Shown here: piece after piece, positions 26,648-41,045 of the stretch
How positions within the stretch are numbered: position 1 is the stretch's first letter
How the letters are laid out: each line of letters opens with the position of its first letter
Origin: Thermohalobaculum sp050330995
GTDB lineage: Bacteria > Pseudomonadota > Alphaproteobacteria > Rhodobacterales > Rhodobacteraceae
NCBI GenBank assembly: GCA_050330995.1
Contig: JBHJHI010000060.1
Span: 1-64,000, forward strand
Reading direction: 5' to 3'
Length of the DNA stretch: 64,000 nucleotides
The notes under the pieces: generated by a model
Database searches by the model: none
Told to the model about the DNA's origin: nothing
The model's input: the letters and a program-made list of their open reading frames with translations, nothing else
Position numbers and translations under genes: made by a program

Positions 26648-27753
26648 CGGTCGGGCTCCTGCCAGATCCTGACGCGCTGAGCCGGGCTCAGCTTGTGGAC
26701 GCCGGCGGTGACGACCTTCTCGCCGGCTTCGAGGCCCGCGCGGACGAGCGCGGTGTCGGCGGTGTAGCGTTCGACCTCGACGGGCCGCAGCGCGACGCTC
26801 TGCGCCGTCTCGTCGACGACCCAGACGGCCGGCCGGCGCGCGTCCTGGAGGAGCGCCGAGAGCGGCACCGCCGAGAGCGCGCGCTCGTCGCCGGCGCGCA
26901 GCACCAGCGTCGCCGTCATGCCGAGCTCGACCGACGACGGCGGGTCGACCAGCTCGACGTGCGCCTCGAAGGTGCGCGTCAGGAGGTCGGCCACGGGCGA
27001 GAGGTCGCGAAGCCGTCCGGCGATGCGCACGTCCGGCCGTGCCCAGAGCTCGACCTCCAGCTCGGCGCGGCGCAGGAGCGCGACCTGCGGCTCGGGGATG
27101 TGGGCCACGGCGTCGATCCCGCCGCTCTCGGCGATGCGCAGCACGGTGCGGCTCGCCTGCACGACCTGGCCCGGCGCGACGTCGACGTGCGTGACGACCC
27201 CGGCCGCGTCGGCGACGAGGGTGGCGTAGCCGGCGTTGTTGCGCGCGACCACGAGCGCGGCCTCCAGCTCGTCGATGCGCGCGCTCGCGGCGTCGAGCAC
27301 CGTCCGGCGCTGCTCGAACTCCTGCTGCGAGGACCATCCCTTGTCGTGCAGGCGCGCGAAGCGGGAGAACTCGGCCTCGGCGTTGGCGCGCTCGGCGCGG
27401 GCGAGGGCGAGCCGGGCCGCGACCGCGCGCGCCTCGTGCTCCAGATTCATCGGGTCGAGTCGCGCGAGCACGCTGCCGGGCGCGACCGCGTCGCCGAGAT
27501 CGACGGCGCGCTCGACGACCTTGCCGCCGACCCGGAACGCGATCTCGGCCTCGACCCTGGGGCGGATCACCGCCGGATAGCGGCTGACGGTGCGCTGGCT
27601 CTCGACGCCGACGGTGGTCGCGCGCACCGGCAGCACGCGCTCGGGCACCGCCGCGTGCGATTGCTCCGGCTCGTCGCAGCCCGAGAGCAGGGCCGCCGCG
27701 GCGAGCGTCGCCAGCACGGGCGCGAGCCGTGCTATGCGGAAATTCCTGGGCAT
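26644..27753 (-). CDS. RND periplasmic adaptor, lipoprotein
   Basis: This 369-residue membrane fusion protein has a lipobox (ALLSGC) near residue 26, so it is anchored as a lipoprotein. Barrel-sandwich halves are visible (AFRVGGKVVERAVDLGDAV and ADAAGVVTHVDVAPGQVV), with a helical hairpin of about 60 residues between them and a beta-barrel region after. AGGAGGAC on the coding strand is the ribosome binding site. The 4-bp overlap with the pump gene shows a two-gene operon. Confidence 0.93.
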   Translation of the reverse strand: MPRNFRIARLAPVLATLAAAALLSGCDEPEQSHAAVPERVLPVRATTVGVESQRTVSRYPAVIRPRVEAEIAFRVGGKVVERAVDLGDAVAPGSVLARLDPMNLEHEARAVAARLALARAERANAEAEFSRFARLHDKGWSSQQEFEQRRTVLDAASARIDELEAALVVARNNAGYATLVADAAGVVTHVDVAPGQVVQASRTVLRIAESGGIDAVAHIPEPQVALLRRAELEVELWARPDVRIAGRLRDLSPVADLLTRTFEAHVELVDPPSSVELGMTATLVLRAGDERALSAVPLSALLQDARRPAVWVVDETAQSVALRPVEVERYTADTALVRAGLEAGEKVVTAGVHKLSPAQRVRIWQEPDR

Positions 27754-27789
27754 GACCTCGGTCCTCCTCTGCGGCCGTTTCCCCGTGCG

Positions 27790-27814
27790 GGCGCCCCGGC
27801 CGCGCCGGGGCGCC
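27790..27814 (-). terminator. Hairpin downstream of the GDSL-like gene
   Basis: An 11-bp perfect stem (GGCGCCCCGGC with its complement) has a 3-nt loop and lies 20 bp after the stop of the GDSL-like gene on the minus strand, before the RND adaptor. It marks the likely end of the PKS-NRPS-GDSL transcription unit. No T-tract follows. Confidence 0.6.
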
Positions 27815-27833
27815 TCGATCGTCGCGCGACGCC

Positions 27834-28718
27834 TCAGTCGCGCTGCACCACGGCGAGCGCCATCGCGGTGCCGACCAGCTCGTGGACCTTCGCCGTGGGA
27901 TAGCCCGGGGTCAGGAAGACGAAGCGCTCAGGATCGCAGGCGCCCGCTTCCATGACCGCGACGCACGGCGTGTTCCGGTCGGTGAAGCCCAGCTCGCGGT
28001 AGTGCGCGATGACGTCGTCCACGAAGTCGCCGAACGACCAGCGGATGATCTCGACGCCCTCGGGCAGGTCGAGGCGGTCGAGCATGGCGTAGAACATCTC
28101 GTTGTACGCCGCCGACAGCTGCGAGGCGGGGCCGGCGGCCCCCATCCCCTGCACCGCGGGCGAGACGGACAGGTCGAGGAAGTCCGGCACGAAGAGCGTC
28201 TTCGCGCCGGCCGCGACGAGGCGGTGGATCGCGCGCTCGATGCCGCCGACGGCCTTGCCGAGGATCGGCCCGATCGCCGTGTGGTCCTCCGCCTGGGCGG
28301 CGGCGATCACGTCGTTGCCGCCGATGAAGACGAAGTAGAGCGCGTCCGGGTCGGCCTCGCCGCCGGCGCGGTCGAGATAGGCGTCCACCTGGGCGGCGAG
28401 GTCGTGCGGGCCGTCGCCGCCGGCGAGCGCGTCGGAGACGGCGAAGTTGGTGCCGCCCGCGCCCGCCTTCAGGTGCATCGAGGGCGCCGCCTCCAGGCCG
28501 CCGAGGCGCGCGGCGAGGACCTCGACCGCGACCGGGCCGTCGGCGTTGCGGTTGGCGTGGAACGGCGCCGGCAGATCGCCCGTCACCGAGGCCATGTTGC
28601 CGGTGTCGCTGAGCGCGCCGCTGAAGGCGACGAGCTTGGAGAAGGGCTCGGCCGAGGCCGGCGCGGAGAGCGCGGCCGAGGCGGCGAGGGCGAAGAGGGC
28701 GTGCTTGACGGAAGGCAT
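27834..28718 (-). CDS. Secreted SGNH/GDSL-family protein lacking the catalytic triad
   Basis: This 294-residue protein has a signal peptide ending ASAPASA-EPF (cleavage near 23/24), so it is exported. The fold blocks are clear: LSDTGN, GAGGTNFAVSDALAG, and FVFIGGNDVIAAA (block III with its Asn). Block I, however, reads FSGALSDTG instead of FGDSLSDTG, so the nucleophile Ser is Ala35. Block V reads TPGYPTAKVH instead of DxxHPT, so the catalytic Asp and His are Thr and Tyr. Hydrolase activity is therefore unlikely; binding of a lipid or polyketide-like ligand is possible (inference). AAGGAGAGA precedes the ATG. It follows the NRPS by 67 bp on the same strand, with a hairpin in between. Confidence 0.85.
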   Translation of the reverse strand: MPSVKHALFALAASAALSAPASAEPFSKLVAFSGALSDTGNMASVTGDLPAPFHANRNADGPVAVEVLAARLGGLEAAPSMHLKAGAGGTNFAVSDALAGGDGPHDLAAQVDAYLDRAGGEADPDALYFVFIGGNDVIAAAQAEDHTAIGPILGKAVGGIERAIHRLVAAGAKTLFVPDFLDLSVSPAVQGMGAAGPASQLSAAYNEMFYAMLDRLDLPEGVEIIRWSFGDFVDDVIAHYRELGFTDRNTPCVAVMEAGACDPERFVFLTPGYPTAKVHELVGTAMALAVVQRD

Positions 28719-28753
28719 CGGGTCTCTCCTTGGTGCTGCCTTTCGGGTCGGTT

Positions 28754-28777
28754 CCGGCGCCGCGGGCGCGGCGCCGG
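28754..28777 (-). terminator. Hairpin between the NRPS and the GDSL-like gene
   Basis: A 10-bp perfect stem (CCGGCGCCGC with its complement) with a 4-nt loop starts 8 bp after the NRPS stop on the minus strand. No T-tract follows. It could attenuate transcription into the GDSL-like gene or only shield the 3' end of the NRPS mRNA. Confidence 0.5.
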
Positions 28778-28785
28778 CGTTCGCG

Positions 28786-32903
<4,118 letters not shown>

Positions 32904-32904
<1 letters not shown>

Positions 32905-35900
32905 CAGGCGGCTCCCTCGGCATCGAGCGTCGCGAGTTCTGCGGCGGGCGCGTCGCGCCGGTGGCGGGCGGTGGCGGGTGGCACGGGCGCGCTCCCGCCG
33001 CGCCCCGTCCCGTCGTGCGCCGGGGCGTCCGGCGTCCCGGCCTCCGCGTCTAAGGCGCGCGAGAGATCGCGCGCGATCACCCGGAGGCTGTCGCCTCGGA
33101 GCAGGACTAGGGTGGCCACGCGCATCCCGGTCTCGCGCTGGATCGCCGTCTGGCACTCGATGGCCATGAGCGAGTCGAGCCCGAGGCCGAGGAGCGAGAC
33201 GGTCGGATCGAGCCGGGCGGGGTCGAGGCGCAGGATGGGCGCGAGCAGCGTCGTCAGCAGCCGCTCGATCGCGACCGGACGCTCGGCCGCGGGCAGCCGG
33301 CGCAGGGCCGCCGCGTCGCCGCCCTCGTCCGCGCCCCCGTCCGCGTCGGCCGGCACGAGGTGGCGATAGCGCGACGAGGCGGCCCAGGCGGGGTAGGTCC
33401 GTCCCCAGAGGCGCCAGTCCATCGGCGCGAGGCCGATCTGCGGCGGGTTCCAGAGCAGGATCCGGTCGAGCGCGTCGACCAGGAAGTCGGGCGCGATGCT
33501 GCCGACGCCGACCCGGCTCAGATAGTAGCCGACCCCCTCGTGGCGCGCGGCCATGCCGACCTCGGCGAGCGCGCCGAGGTTGACGCTGACGGCGGGCAAG
33601 CCGAACCAGCGCCGGCGGTGCGCGAGCGCGTCGAGGTAGCCGTTCGCCGCCACGTAGGCCGCCTGGCCGGGGCTGCCGACCAGCGAGGCGAGCGACGACA
33701 CCATCACGAAGCAGGTGAGGTCGAGCCCGCAGGTCGCGAGGTGCAGGTTCCACGCGCCCTGCGCCTTCGGCCGCGCGACCGTGGCGAGCTGATCGCGCGT
33801 CGTCGAGGCGAAGGGCGCGTCGTCGAGCACGCCGGCCGCGTGGAAGACGCCGCGCAGGCGCTCGCCGCCCGACCCGATCTCGGCGACGACGCGCTCGACG
33901 TCCTCGTGCCGGGCGACGTCGCCGAGGACGATCCGCACCGAAGCGCCCGCGGCCTCCAGCGCGCCGATCGCCGCGACGGCGGCCTCGGTGGTCGGCGCGC
34001 GCCGGCCCATCAGCGCGAGGCGCCGGACGCCGCGGTCGACCAGCCAGCGCGCGAGGCGCAGGCCGAGCCCGCCGAGACCGCCCGTGATCAGGTAGGTGCC
34101 GGCGGCGTCGAAGGCGTGCGGCGCGCTCCGGGCGAGCGCGGCCGGCGTGAGCGCCGCGCCGTCGCGGCGCAGGATGGTCCCGTCCTGCCCGGACGCGCGG
34201 GGCTTGCGCGTGGCCAGCGTGTCGACGAGGCGCTCGAACTCGGCCGGCGCCTCGCCGAGCAGGGCCGGGGTGTCGAGCCTGACGCCGAGGCGGTTGCGGC
34301 CGAGGCGCGCGGGCTCGCGCCGGGCGTCGTCGCCGTCGATCTCGACGAGCCGCCCGAGCGCGCCCAGCCGCCTGGCGAGCCCGTCGCGGAACTCGGTGCC
34401 GTCGCGGGTGAGCACGACCCGGGCGCGGGCCTCGCCGAGCCGCGCGTCGAGCGTCTCGAGGACGTCGAGCCGGCCGCGGTCGAGGCGCTCCGCCGGGCTC
34501 CCCGCCCAGCAGGGCGCCTCGGGATCGTGCGACAGGACGAGGGGGCGGGCCGAGAGCGCGAGGGCCCCGTCCACCGCGGCGCGCGCGAGGGCGCCGTCGC
34601 CGAGATCGACGACCACGCCGTCGCCGGGGCGGACCCGGCCGATCGCGTCGAGCGCGTGGCGCGCGATCGCCATCGGCAGGAGACGGGGGTCGGCGAAGAC
34701 GCGCTCGGCGCGCGGCAAGGCCACCGCGTCGTGCGCCTCGACGTTGACGAAGAGGGGCGCCGGATCGTCGGCGGGGCACCGCACCAGCACCGCGTCGCCC
34801 GGCGCGAGGGTCTCGACCCCGGCGCCGCGGGCCGTGACCGTGCCGAGGACGTGACGTCCGTCGACGACCGCGCGCACGCCGCACTCGATCTCGTGGGCGG
34901 CGGGAGGCGTCCTCTCGGCGCGTGCGTGCAGGGCGGCGGCCTCGCGACGCTCCAGGCGGCAAGCGAAGCGCCGGTCCGCGTCCAGGACGATCGTGTCCTC
35001 CGTCGAGGGGCGCGCGATCTCGCGCGCGATGGCGGCCGTGCCGGTCCGGGCGGACGTGTCGATCATCCGCAGGCGCCGGTCGGCGTGCTCGTTGAGCGCG
35101 GTCCGCGCGAGGCCGACCAGCGCCGCCGCCGTCGGGTCGACGGGGTCGGCGCCCGGCGCGGCGAGCGCCTGTCGGGTCACCACCACCACCTCCGCGTCCG
35201 GCGCGGCGTCGAGCGCCGCCTGGAGCGCCTCCAGCGTGTCGCCGAGGCGCGACAGGCCGATCGCGTCCTCCGCGGTCGTCTGTCCGCCCCCGCGTGCCGC
35301 GAGCACCAGGCGCTCCAGAGGGGCCTCGGCGCCCGCCTCGGCGATCAGCCGGGCCAGCGTCTCCCGCGACGCGCGGGCGCCGGGGTCGATGCGCCGCGCG
35401 GGCCGGTCGTCGCTCCCGAGCGCCCGGGCCAGCTCGACGCCGAAGGCCGCGTCGGCGCAGAGGACGGCGGTCCGCGCCGCCGGCGTCTCGGACGCCGCCT
35501 CCGATCCGGTCTCGGAAGCCGCGGGGAAGGCGAACTCGTAGAGGCACGCGTCGAGCGCGGTGTCGGCGTCGGTCGCGTCGCGCGTCAGCGCCCGCGCCAC
35601 GACGCCGCTCGCCTCGGCGACAACGCGGCCCTCCCCGTCGGAGAGCGTCAGCTCGCCTTCGAGCGTCTCGGCGGTGCGGCGCAGGCAGCGGGCATGGCAC
35701 CAGAGCGCCCCCCGCGCGGGCTCGTGCAGCCGGATCGAGGCGATCGCGACGGGGACGAAGATCTCGCCCCCGCCGGCGTCGGTCGAGGCGGCGAGCAGCG
35801 TCTGGAAGGCGCCGTCGAGCAGGCTCGGGTGCAGGCGGTAGCGATCGAGCGTCGGCGCGACGTCCGGGAGGACCTCGATCCGGGCCAGCGCCTCGCCGCC

Positions 35901-38900
35901 CGCCCGCCCGCGCTCGTGGCCGAGCCACAGCTCGCGCACGGTCTGGAAGGCGTGGGCGTAGCCGAGCCCGCGCGCGGCCATGTCGATGAGGTGCTCGGCC
36001 TGGGTGCGCCGGAGCGGGCAGCGCGCCATCACCGTCTCCCGCGCCGGGGCGCGGCGCGGCGCGAAGGGCAGCGACGCGCGGGTGCCGCGGGCGTGGACGA
36101 TCCAGGGCTCCCCGGCCGCGCGCCGGCTCGCGATCGAGAAGGTGCGCGTCGCCTCGTCGTAGGTGGTCGCGAGCACGGGCGCCGCGCCGCCGCCGTGGAC
36201 GAGCGCCTGGCTGAACGTCACGTCGCGCAGCTCCGAGCGCGCCGAGCGCGTCAGCGTCTCGTCGAGGGCGAGGCCGATCTCCACGTAGGCCGCGCCCGGC
36301 ATCACGCGCAGCCCCTCGACCTCGTGGTCGGCGAGCCAGGGCAGGGCGGCCCGGCTCGGCGCGCTCGACCAGGCGGGCGCCGGCGCGTCCGTGCGCGTGC
36401 CCAGCAGGGGGTGGGCCCCCGGGTCGCCGAGCCGGTCGCGCAGCCCGCTCTCGGTCTCGCTCCAGAGCCGCTCGCGCTGGAACGGGTAGGTGGGCAGCGA
36501 CGCCGCCGTGTCGTCGCCGGGCAGGACGCGGCGCCAGTCGATCCGCGCGCCGTGCGCGTACAGCCGGCCCGCCGCCTCCAGGAGCGAGACCGCCTCGTCG
36601 CGCCCGCGTCTGAGGGTCGCGACGGAGAGACCCTCGACGCCGCGCGCCTCCAGGCACTGCCGGAGGGCGCTGGAGAGCACCGGATGGGGGCCGACCTCGA
36701 CGAAGGCGCGGTGCCCGGCGTCGATCAGGGCGTCGACGGCCGGGGCGAAGTAGACCGGCTCGCGGATGTTGTCGCACCAGTACTCGGCGTCGTAGTCGCC
36801 GGGCTGCGCGAGGGCGCCGCGCACGGTCGAGTAGAGCGGCAGCGTCGCGGCGCCCGGCGCGAGCCCGGCGAGCGCCTCGCGCAGCTCGGGCTTCAGCGGC
36901 TCCATGAACCCGCTGTGGTAGGCCACCTCGACCGTCAGCCAGCGGTTGAACGCCCCGGCGAGATCGAGTTCGCCGGCGATCTCGCGCAGCGCCTCCGTCT
37001 CGCCGGCCAGGGTGACGCTCGACGGACCGTTCACCGCCGCGATCGCGACGTCGCCGTGGTGGCGATAGACCAGCGGCAGGATCTCGGTCTCGGCCATGCC
37101 GGCCGCGAGCATCGCGCCCTGGCCGGCCGCCTTCTGCTGGATGCGGCTGCGGTGGAAGGACACGCGCACCGCGTCCTCCAGGCTCAGCACGCCGGCCGCG
37201 TGGGCCGCGGCCACCTCGCCGACGCTGTGGCCGACGATCGCCGCCGGCTCGACGCCCCAGGAGGTCACGAGCGCGTGCAGCGCGCCCTGGAGGACGAAGT
37301 TGGCCGGCTGCGCGACGGCCGTGCGGGCCATGCGCGAAGTCGCCTCGTCGCGGCCCATCTCCGCGAGCACCGACCAGCCGGCCTCGGCGCGGAACAGCGC
37401 GTCCGCCTCCTCGGCGAAGGCGCGCGCGACGGGATGGTCGGCGAGCAGCCGGCGGCCCATGCCCCACCACTGCGGACCCATGCCGGTGAACACGAGGACC
37501 GGCCGGGCGCGCTCGGCGCTCGCGGTGGCGCTTATCGTGCCCGCCGCGCCGCCGCCCGCGGCGAAGCGCTCCAGCGTCCCGGCGAGGGCGCGCGGGTCCT
37601 CGTCGACCACCACGAGGCGCTGCTCGTGGTGATGGCGCCGGACCGCCGCGGCACGGCAGAGCCCCGCCGCCTCCTCGGGCGCCGACGTCGAGAGGCGCTC
37701 GGCGAAGCGTCCGGCGAGGGCGCGCAGCGCCGTCTCGCTCCGCGCCGACAGGGCGAGCGCGTGGACGGCGGGGGCGGCGGCGTCCTCCGGGGCGCTCTCG
37801 CGCCGCGCCAGCGCGTGCTGGGCGAGCACGACGTGGGCGTTGGTCCCGCCGTAGCCGAACGAGTTGACGCTCGCGAGCGCCGGGCGCCGCCCGTCGCCGA
37901 GCGGCTCCGGCGCGCGCGGCAGGCGCAGGCCGAGCGTCTCGAAGGGGATGGCGGGGTTGGGCGTCTCCAGGTTCGCGAGCGGCGGCACGGTGGCGTTGTG
38001 CAGGCAGAGCGCCGTCTTCAGGAGCCCGGCGATGCCCGCGGCCGCCTCCAGGTGGCCGATGTTCGCCTTGACCGAGCCGATGGGGCAGGGGCGCTCGCCG
38101 CGGCCCGCGCCGACGGTCTCGCCGAGGGCGCGCGCTTCGAGCGGATCGCCGAGCGCGGTGCCGGTGCCGTGCGCCTCGACGTAGTCGACGTCGCCGGGCG
38201 CGATGCCGGCGCCGGCGCAGACCCGCTCGATCAGCACGCGCTGGGCCTCGGCGTTGGGCACGGTGATGCCGTCGGTCCGGCCGTCCTGGTTGACCCCGCT
38301 GCCGCGGAGCACGGCGTAGACGCGGTCCCCGTCGCGCAGCGCGTCCGCGAGCGGCTTGAGCACGACGACGCCCGCCCCCTCGCCACGGCCGTAGCCGTCG
38401 GCGCGCGCGTCGAAGCTCTTGGAGCGGCCGTCGGCGGCAAGGAAGCCGCCCTTGCACATCGCGACCAGCGGCTCGGGCCGGAAGATGACGTTGACGCCGC
38501 CGCAGAGCGCGACGGCGCACTCGCCGCGCCGGATCGCCTCGCAGGCGAGGTGGACCGCCACGAGCGAGGAGGAGCAGGCGGTGTCGACGGTGAAGCTCGG
38601 CCCGCGCAGGTCGAAGGCGTGCGAGATCCGGTTCGAGAGGATGGCGAGCGTCGAGCTGACCGCGGTATGGCTGCCGATGGCGTCGCGGTTCTGGGGGCCG
38701 AACTGCGTCAGCAGCCCGTCCACCATGAAGCCGCCGACGAACACGCCGGTCTCCGAGCCGGCCAAGTCGCCGAGCGAAACCCCCGCGTCCTCGATCGCCT
38801 CCCAGGCGACTTCCAGGAGAAGACGCTGCTGTGGGTCGAGAACGGCCGCCTCCCGAGGCGAGATGCCGAAGGCCAGACTGTCGAACGCATCGATGTCCTG

Positions 38901-39104
38901 ATCGATGAATCCACCATTCTTGACGTATATCTTTCCGGGAGCACTGCGATCTTCATCGTAAAAACGTGAAATATCCAGCCTTTTGGAGGGAATCTCTCCG
39001 ATGCCGTCCCGACCGCTGCGGATCAGGCTCCAATATTTATCGGGTGAATCGACGTTGCCGGGCAGGCGGCAGCCGACTCCTACGATCGCAATAGGATCCT
39101 GCAT
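32904..39104 (-). CDS. Single-module type I PKS: KS-AT-DH-(degenerate ER)-KR-ACP
   Basis: This is a 2066-residue protein. KS spans about 1-430 with Cys177 in DTACSSS and both His motifs (EAHGTGT, NIGHLEAA). AT is about 530-830 (GHSVGE near 625; VAYHSG at the selectivity site, which I cannot read firmly as malonyl or methylmalonyl). DH is about 895-1180, with HEVEGLRVMP and LLDGAFQ both intact. An ER-like stretch at about 1400-1650 lacks the NADPH loop (VVVDLGDGALAR where HAAAGGVG is expected), so it should be inactive. KR is about 1665-1850 with GGLGGLG and Tyr/Asn of AAYVAANG. ACP has GLDSL near 1977. No loading module or MT is present, so it may act once on a supplied starter, or iteratively. 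The ATG at 39104 follows GAGGG. Confidence 0.94.
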
Positions 39105-39162
39105 AGGTCGTGCCCTCTTCTTTGCTTGCTGAGGACAACCTATGCGCGAACGCGGTGCGGCA

Positions 39163-39180
39163 CTGTCGGCTGGCCGACAG
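39163..39180. promoter_or_regulatory. Palindrome CTGTCGGC-TG-GCCGACAG upstream of the PKS gene
   Basis: Two perfect 8-bp arms surround a 2-bp centre, about 59-76 bp upstream of the PKS start and 83 bp after the stop of the metallo-hydrolase gene. The near-absence of a loop is more like a protein-binding operator than a hairpin terminator. The sequence is not the classical Fnr/Crp half-site pattern, so I cannot link it to the nearby Crp/Fnr gene. Confidence 0.35.
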
Positions 39181-39263
39181 GGCGCGCTCGAATGCGTCCG
39201 CCGCCGGCGCACGCGTCCGGCAGGGAGCGCCGCGCCCGACGGACGTCCGCGCCGGGCCGGCGT

Positions 39264-40082
39264 TCAGGTCGGGTAGAAGCGTTCGGCGCGGCGCAGGAGG
39301 GCGCCCTCGTCGACGAGCTTGACGAGGTAGGGGTCGAGGTGGCGGCGCGCCTGCGCCGCCGCGTCGCCCTCCGTCCGGGGATAGAGCGCGCGCGCGATCG
39401 CCCCGGCGTCCTCGCCCGGCCGGCGGGCCACCGCCTCGACGATCGCCGCCTCGCGCTCGGCGCGCATGGCGAGGAGGGTGTCGATCAGCACGCGCGGGCG
39501 CATGAGCGGCGGGCCGTGGCCAGGCAGGTAGAGCGTCTCCGGACGCCGCCGCAGCCGTTCGAGCGCCCGGACGTAGGCGGCCGCGTCGCCGTCGGGGCTC
39601 GCGACGGCGCTCGGCGCCCAGGCCATGAGGTGATCGCCGGTGAAGAGCGCTCCCCCGGGGGTGGCGAGGCAGACGTGATCGGGCGCGTGCCCCGGCGTGG
39701 CGAGAACCTCGAGCCCCGCGACCCGGTCGCCCTCGGCGACGAGGCGGTCGACGACGAGCCCGCCGGCCGCCCACTCGGCGGCCACGAGCGGCGCGCCGGT
39801 CTCGCGCGCGAGCGCCGGCGCGCCGTCGGCGTGGTCGCGGTGGCGGTGCGTCAGGACGATCGCCTCGACCCGCGCGCCCGCCGCGTGCCGCACCGCGGCG
39901 AGGTGCGCGTCGTCCGCCGGCCCCGGATCGATGACGACCGTGCCCGCGCCGGTGTCGTGGACGTAGGTGTTCGTGCCGTGGCAGGTCATCGGGCCGCCGT
40001 TGTCGGCGACCACCCGCACCACGTCGCGCGCGATCGGCTGCGCGACGCGACGCGGCGGCGGCGGCTCTGTGAAGAAGGTCAC
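39264..40082 (-). CDS. Metallo-beta-lactamase-fold hydrolase
   Basis: This 272-residue cytoplasmic protein has the metal motif THRHRDHADG, then ATPGHAPDHV, LFTGDHLM and the late PGHGPPL His, so the dinuclear site is complete. A C-terminal winged-helix-like tail (about 200-272) resembles the LACTB2/ribonuclease-like branch. It lies upstream of and co-directional with the PKS gene, 159 bp away. It could be a thioester or lactone hydrolase serving the pathway, or an unrelated housekeeping enzyme; sequence does not decide. Confidence 0.88.
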   Translation of the reverse strand: MTFFTEPPPPRRVAQPIARDVVRVVADNGGPMTCHGTNTYVHDTGAGTVVIDPGPADDAHLAAVRHAAGARVEAIVLTHRHRDHADGAPALARETGAPLVAAEWAAGGLVVDRLVAEGDRVAGLEVLATPGHAPDHVCLATPGGALFTGDHLMAWAPSAVASPDGDAAAYVRALERLRRRPETLYLPGHGPPLMRPRVLIDTLLAMRAEREAAIVEAVARRPGEDAGAIARALYPRTEGDAAAQARRHLDPYLVKLVDEGALLRRAERFYPT

Positions 40083-40193
40083 TTCCCCAGGCCCCCTTCC
40101 CCGGTAGCCTGCGCCCCATCGAGGAGAGCCTAGCGCAGCCGGTCGGGAAGGACGAGGGACCGTTCGCGGTCACGTGGGGGAGGCGAAGGTCCG
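40083..40193. promoter_or_regulatory. Divergent promoter region between the metallo-hydrolase and PPTase genes
   Basis: The 111 bp separate two divergent genes, so promoters for both strands must lie here or inside the coding ends. I see no convincing hexamer pair; a GGAGGCGAAGG stretch ends just before the PPTase ATG. This short gap is the only divergent point between the minus-strand PKS/NRPS set and the plus-strand YcaO set. Confidence 0.5.
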
Positions 40194-41045
40194 ATGCCGT
40201 ACCGACCGCATGCCTTCGCCGACGCGGCGTCCTGCGACGTCGAGCTTCACGTCGCCGATCTGCGCCTCGACGTTCCCGACGGGGACGGCCTCTCCGACGA
40301 GGAGCGCGCCCGCGCCCGGCGCTTCGTCGCGGCGCGAGACCGGACGCGCTACCGCCGCACCCACGCGCACCTGCGCGCGACGCTGGCGCGGGCGCTCGGA
40401 ACGGTCCCGGCGGCCGTGGCGCTCGGTCGCGACGCGCGCGGCAAGCCGCGCGTCGCCGCGCCGTCGACGACGCTCCGCTTCAACCTGACCCATTCGGCCG
40501 ATCTGGCGATCGTCGCGCTCGCGCACGGGGTCGAGGTCGGCGTCGACGTCGAGGCCCTGCGCCCGGTCGAGCGGGTCGAGGGGCTGGCCGATCGCTGCCT
40601 CTCCCCCGGCGAGCGCGCCGAGATCGCGGCGCTGCCCGCCGGGGAGCGCTCGGCGCGCTTCCTGCGCAAGTGGGTGCTTCGGGAGGCTCTCCTGAAGGCC
40701 ACGGGCGAGGGCCTGAGCCGCTCTCCGGCCGATCTCGCCACCGCCGAGCGCGAGGACGGGGAGGCGCGCGTTCTCGTCGCGCCCGAGCCCGACGCGTGCC
40801 GCTGGGCCTGCCGCTGGTTCGTCCCCGTGGCCGGCTATGTCGCCGCCGTCGTGGCGTGCGCTCCGCACGCGCGCTTTCGCACGATCCGCCCCGTGCCGGC
40901 GCCGCGCGGGGGGAGGGGCCGGGATCGATCGCCCGACGGTCGCTTCGGGGAGGAGCCCGGCCGCCCCGTCCTCGTCCCGCCCGTCCAGGAACCACCGGCC
41001 GCGCCCGAGGGGATGGCGGCGAAGTTGCCGGAGATAGAACGATGA
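40194..41045 (+). CDS. 4'-phosphopantetheinyl transferase, Sfp type
   Basis: This 283-residue protein has the family motifs in order: FNLTHSADLAIVAL, then VGVDVEALRP with the metal-binding Asp, then FLRKWVLREALLKATGEGLS with the E and K of the WxxKEA-like block. It transfers phosphopantetheine from CoA to carrier proteins in the cytoplasm. The ACP of the adjacent PKS and the PCP of the NRPS are natural substrates. A Pro/Gly/Arg-rich tail of about 50 residues extends beyond the usual 230. Its stop overlaps the start of the Crp/Fnr gene by 4 bp, which ties regulator and activating enzyme together. Confidence 0.92.
   Translation: MPYRPHAFADAASCDVELHVADLRLDVPDGDGLSDEERARARRFVAARDRTRYRRTHAHLRATLARALGTVPAAVALGRDARGKPRVAAPSTTLRFNLTHSADLAIVALAHGVEVGVDVEALRPVERVEGLADRCLSPGERAEIAALPAGERSARFLRKWVLREALLKATGEGLSRSPADLATAEREDGEARVLVAPEPDACRWACRWFVPVAGYVAAVVACAPHARFRTIRPVPAPRGGRGRDRSPDGRFGEEPGRPVLVPPVQEPPAAPEGMAAKLPEIER

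Noticed and set aside
34150..34900. An active enoyl reductase domain in the PKS
   Set aside because: The Gly-rich NADPH loop is missing (VVVDLGDGALAR), so only a remnant is supported.
39264..40082. Metallo-hydrolase as an antibiotic-resistance beta-lactamase
   Set aside because: There is no signal peptide, and the C-terminal winged-helix-like tail fits the LACTB2-like cytoplasmic branch.
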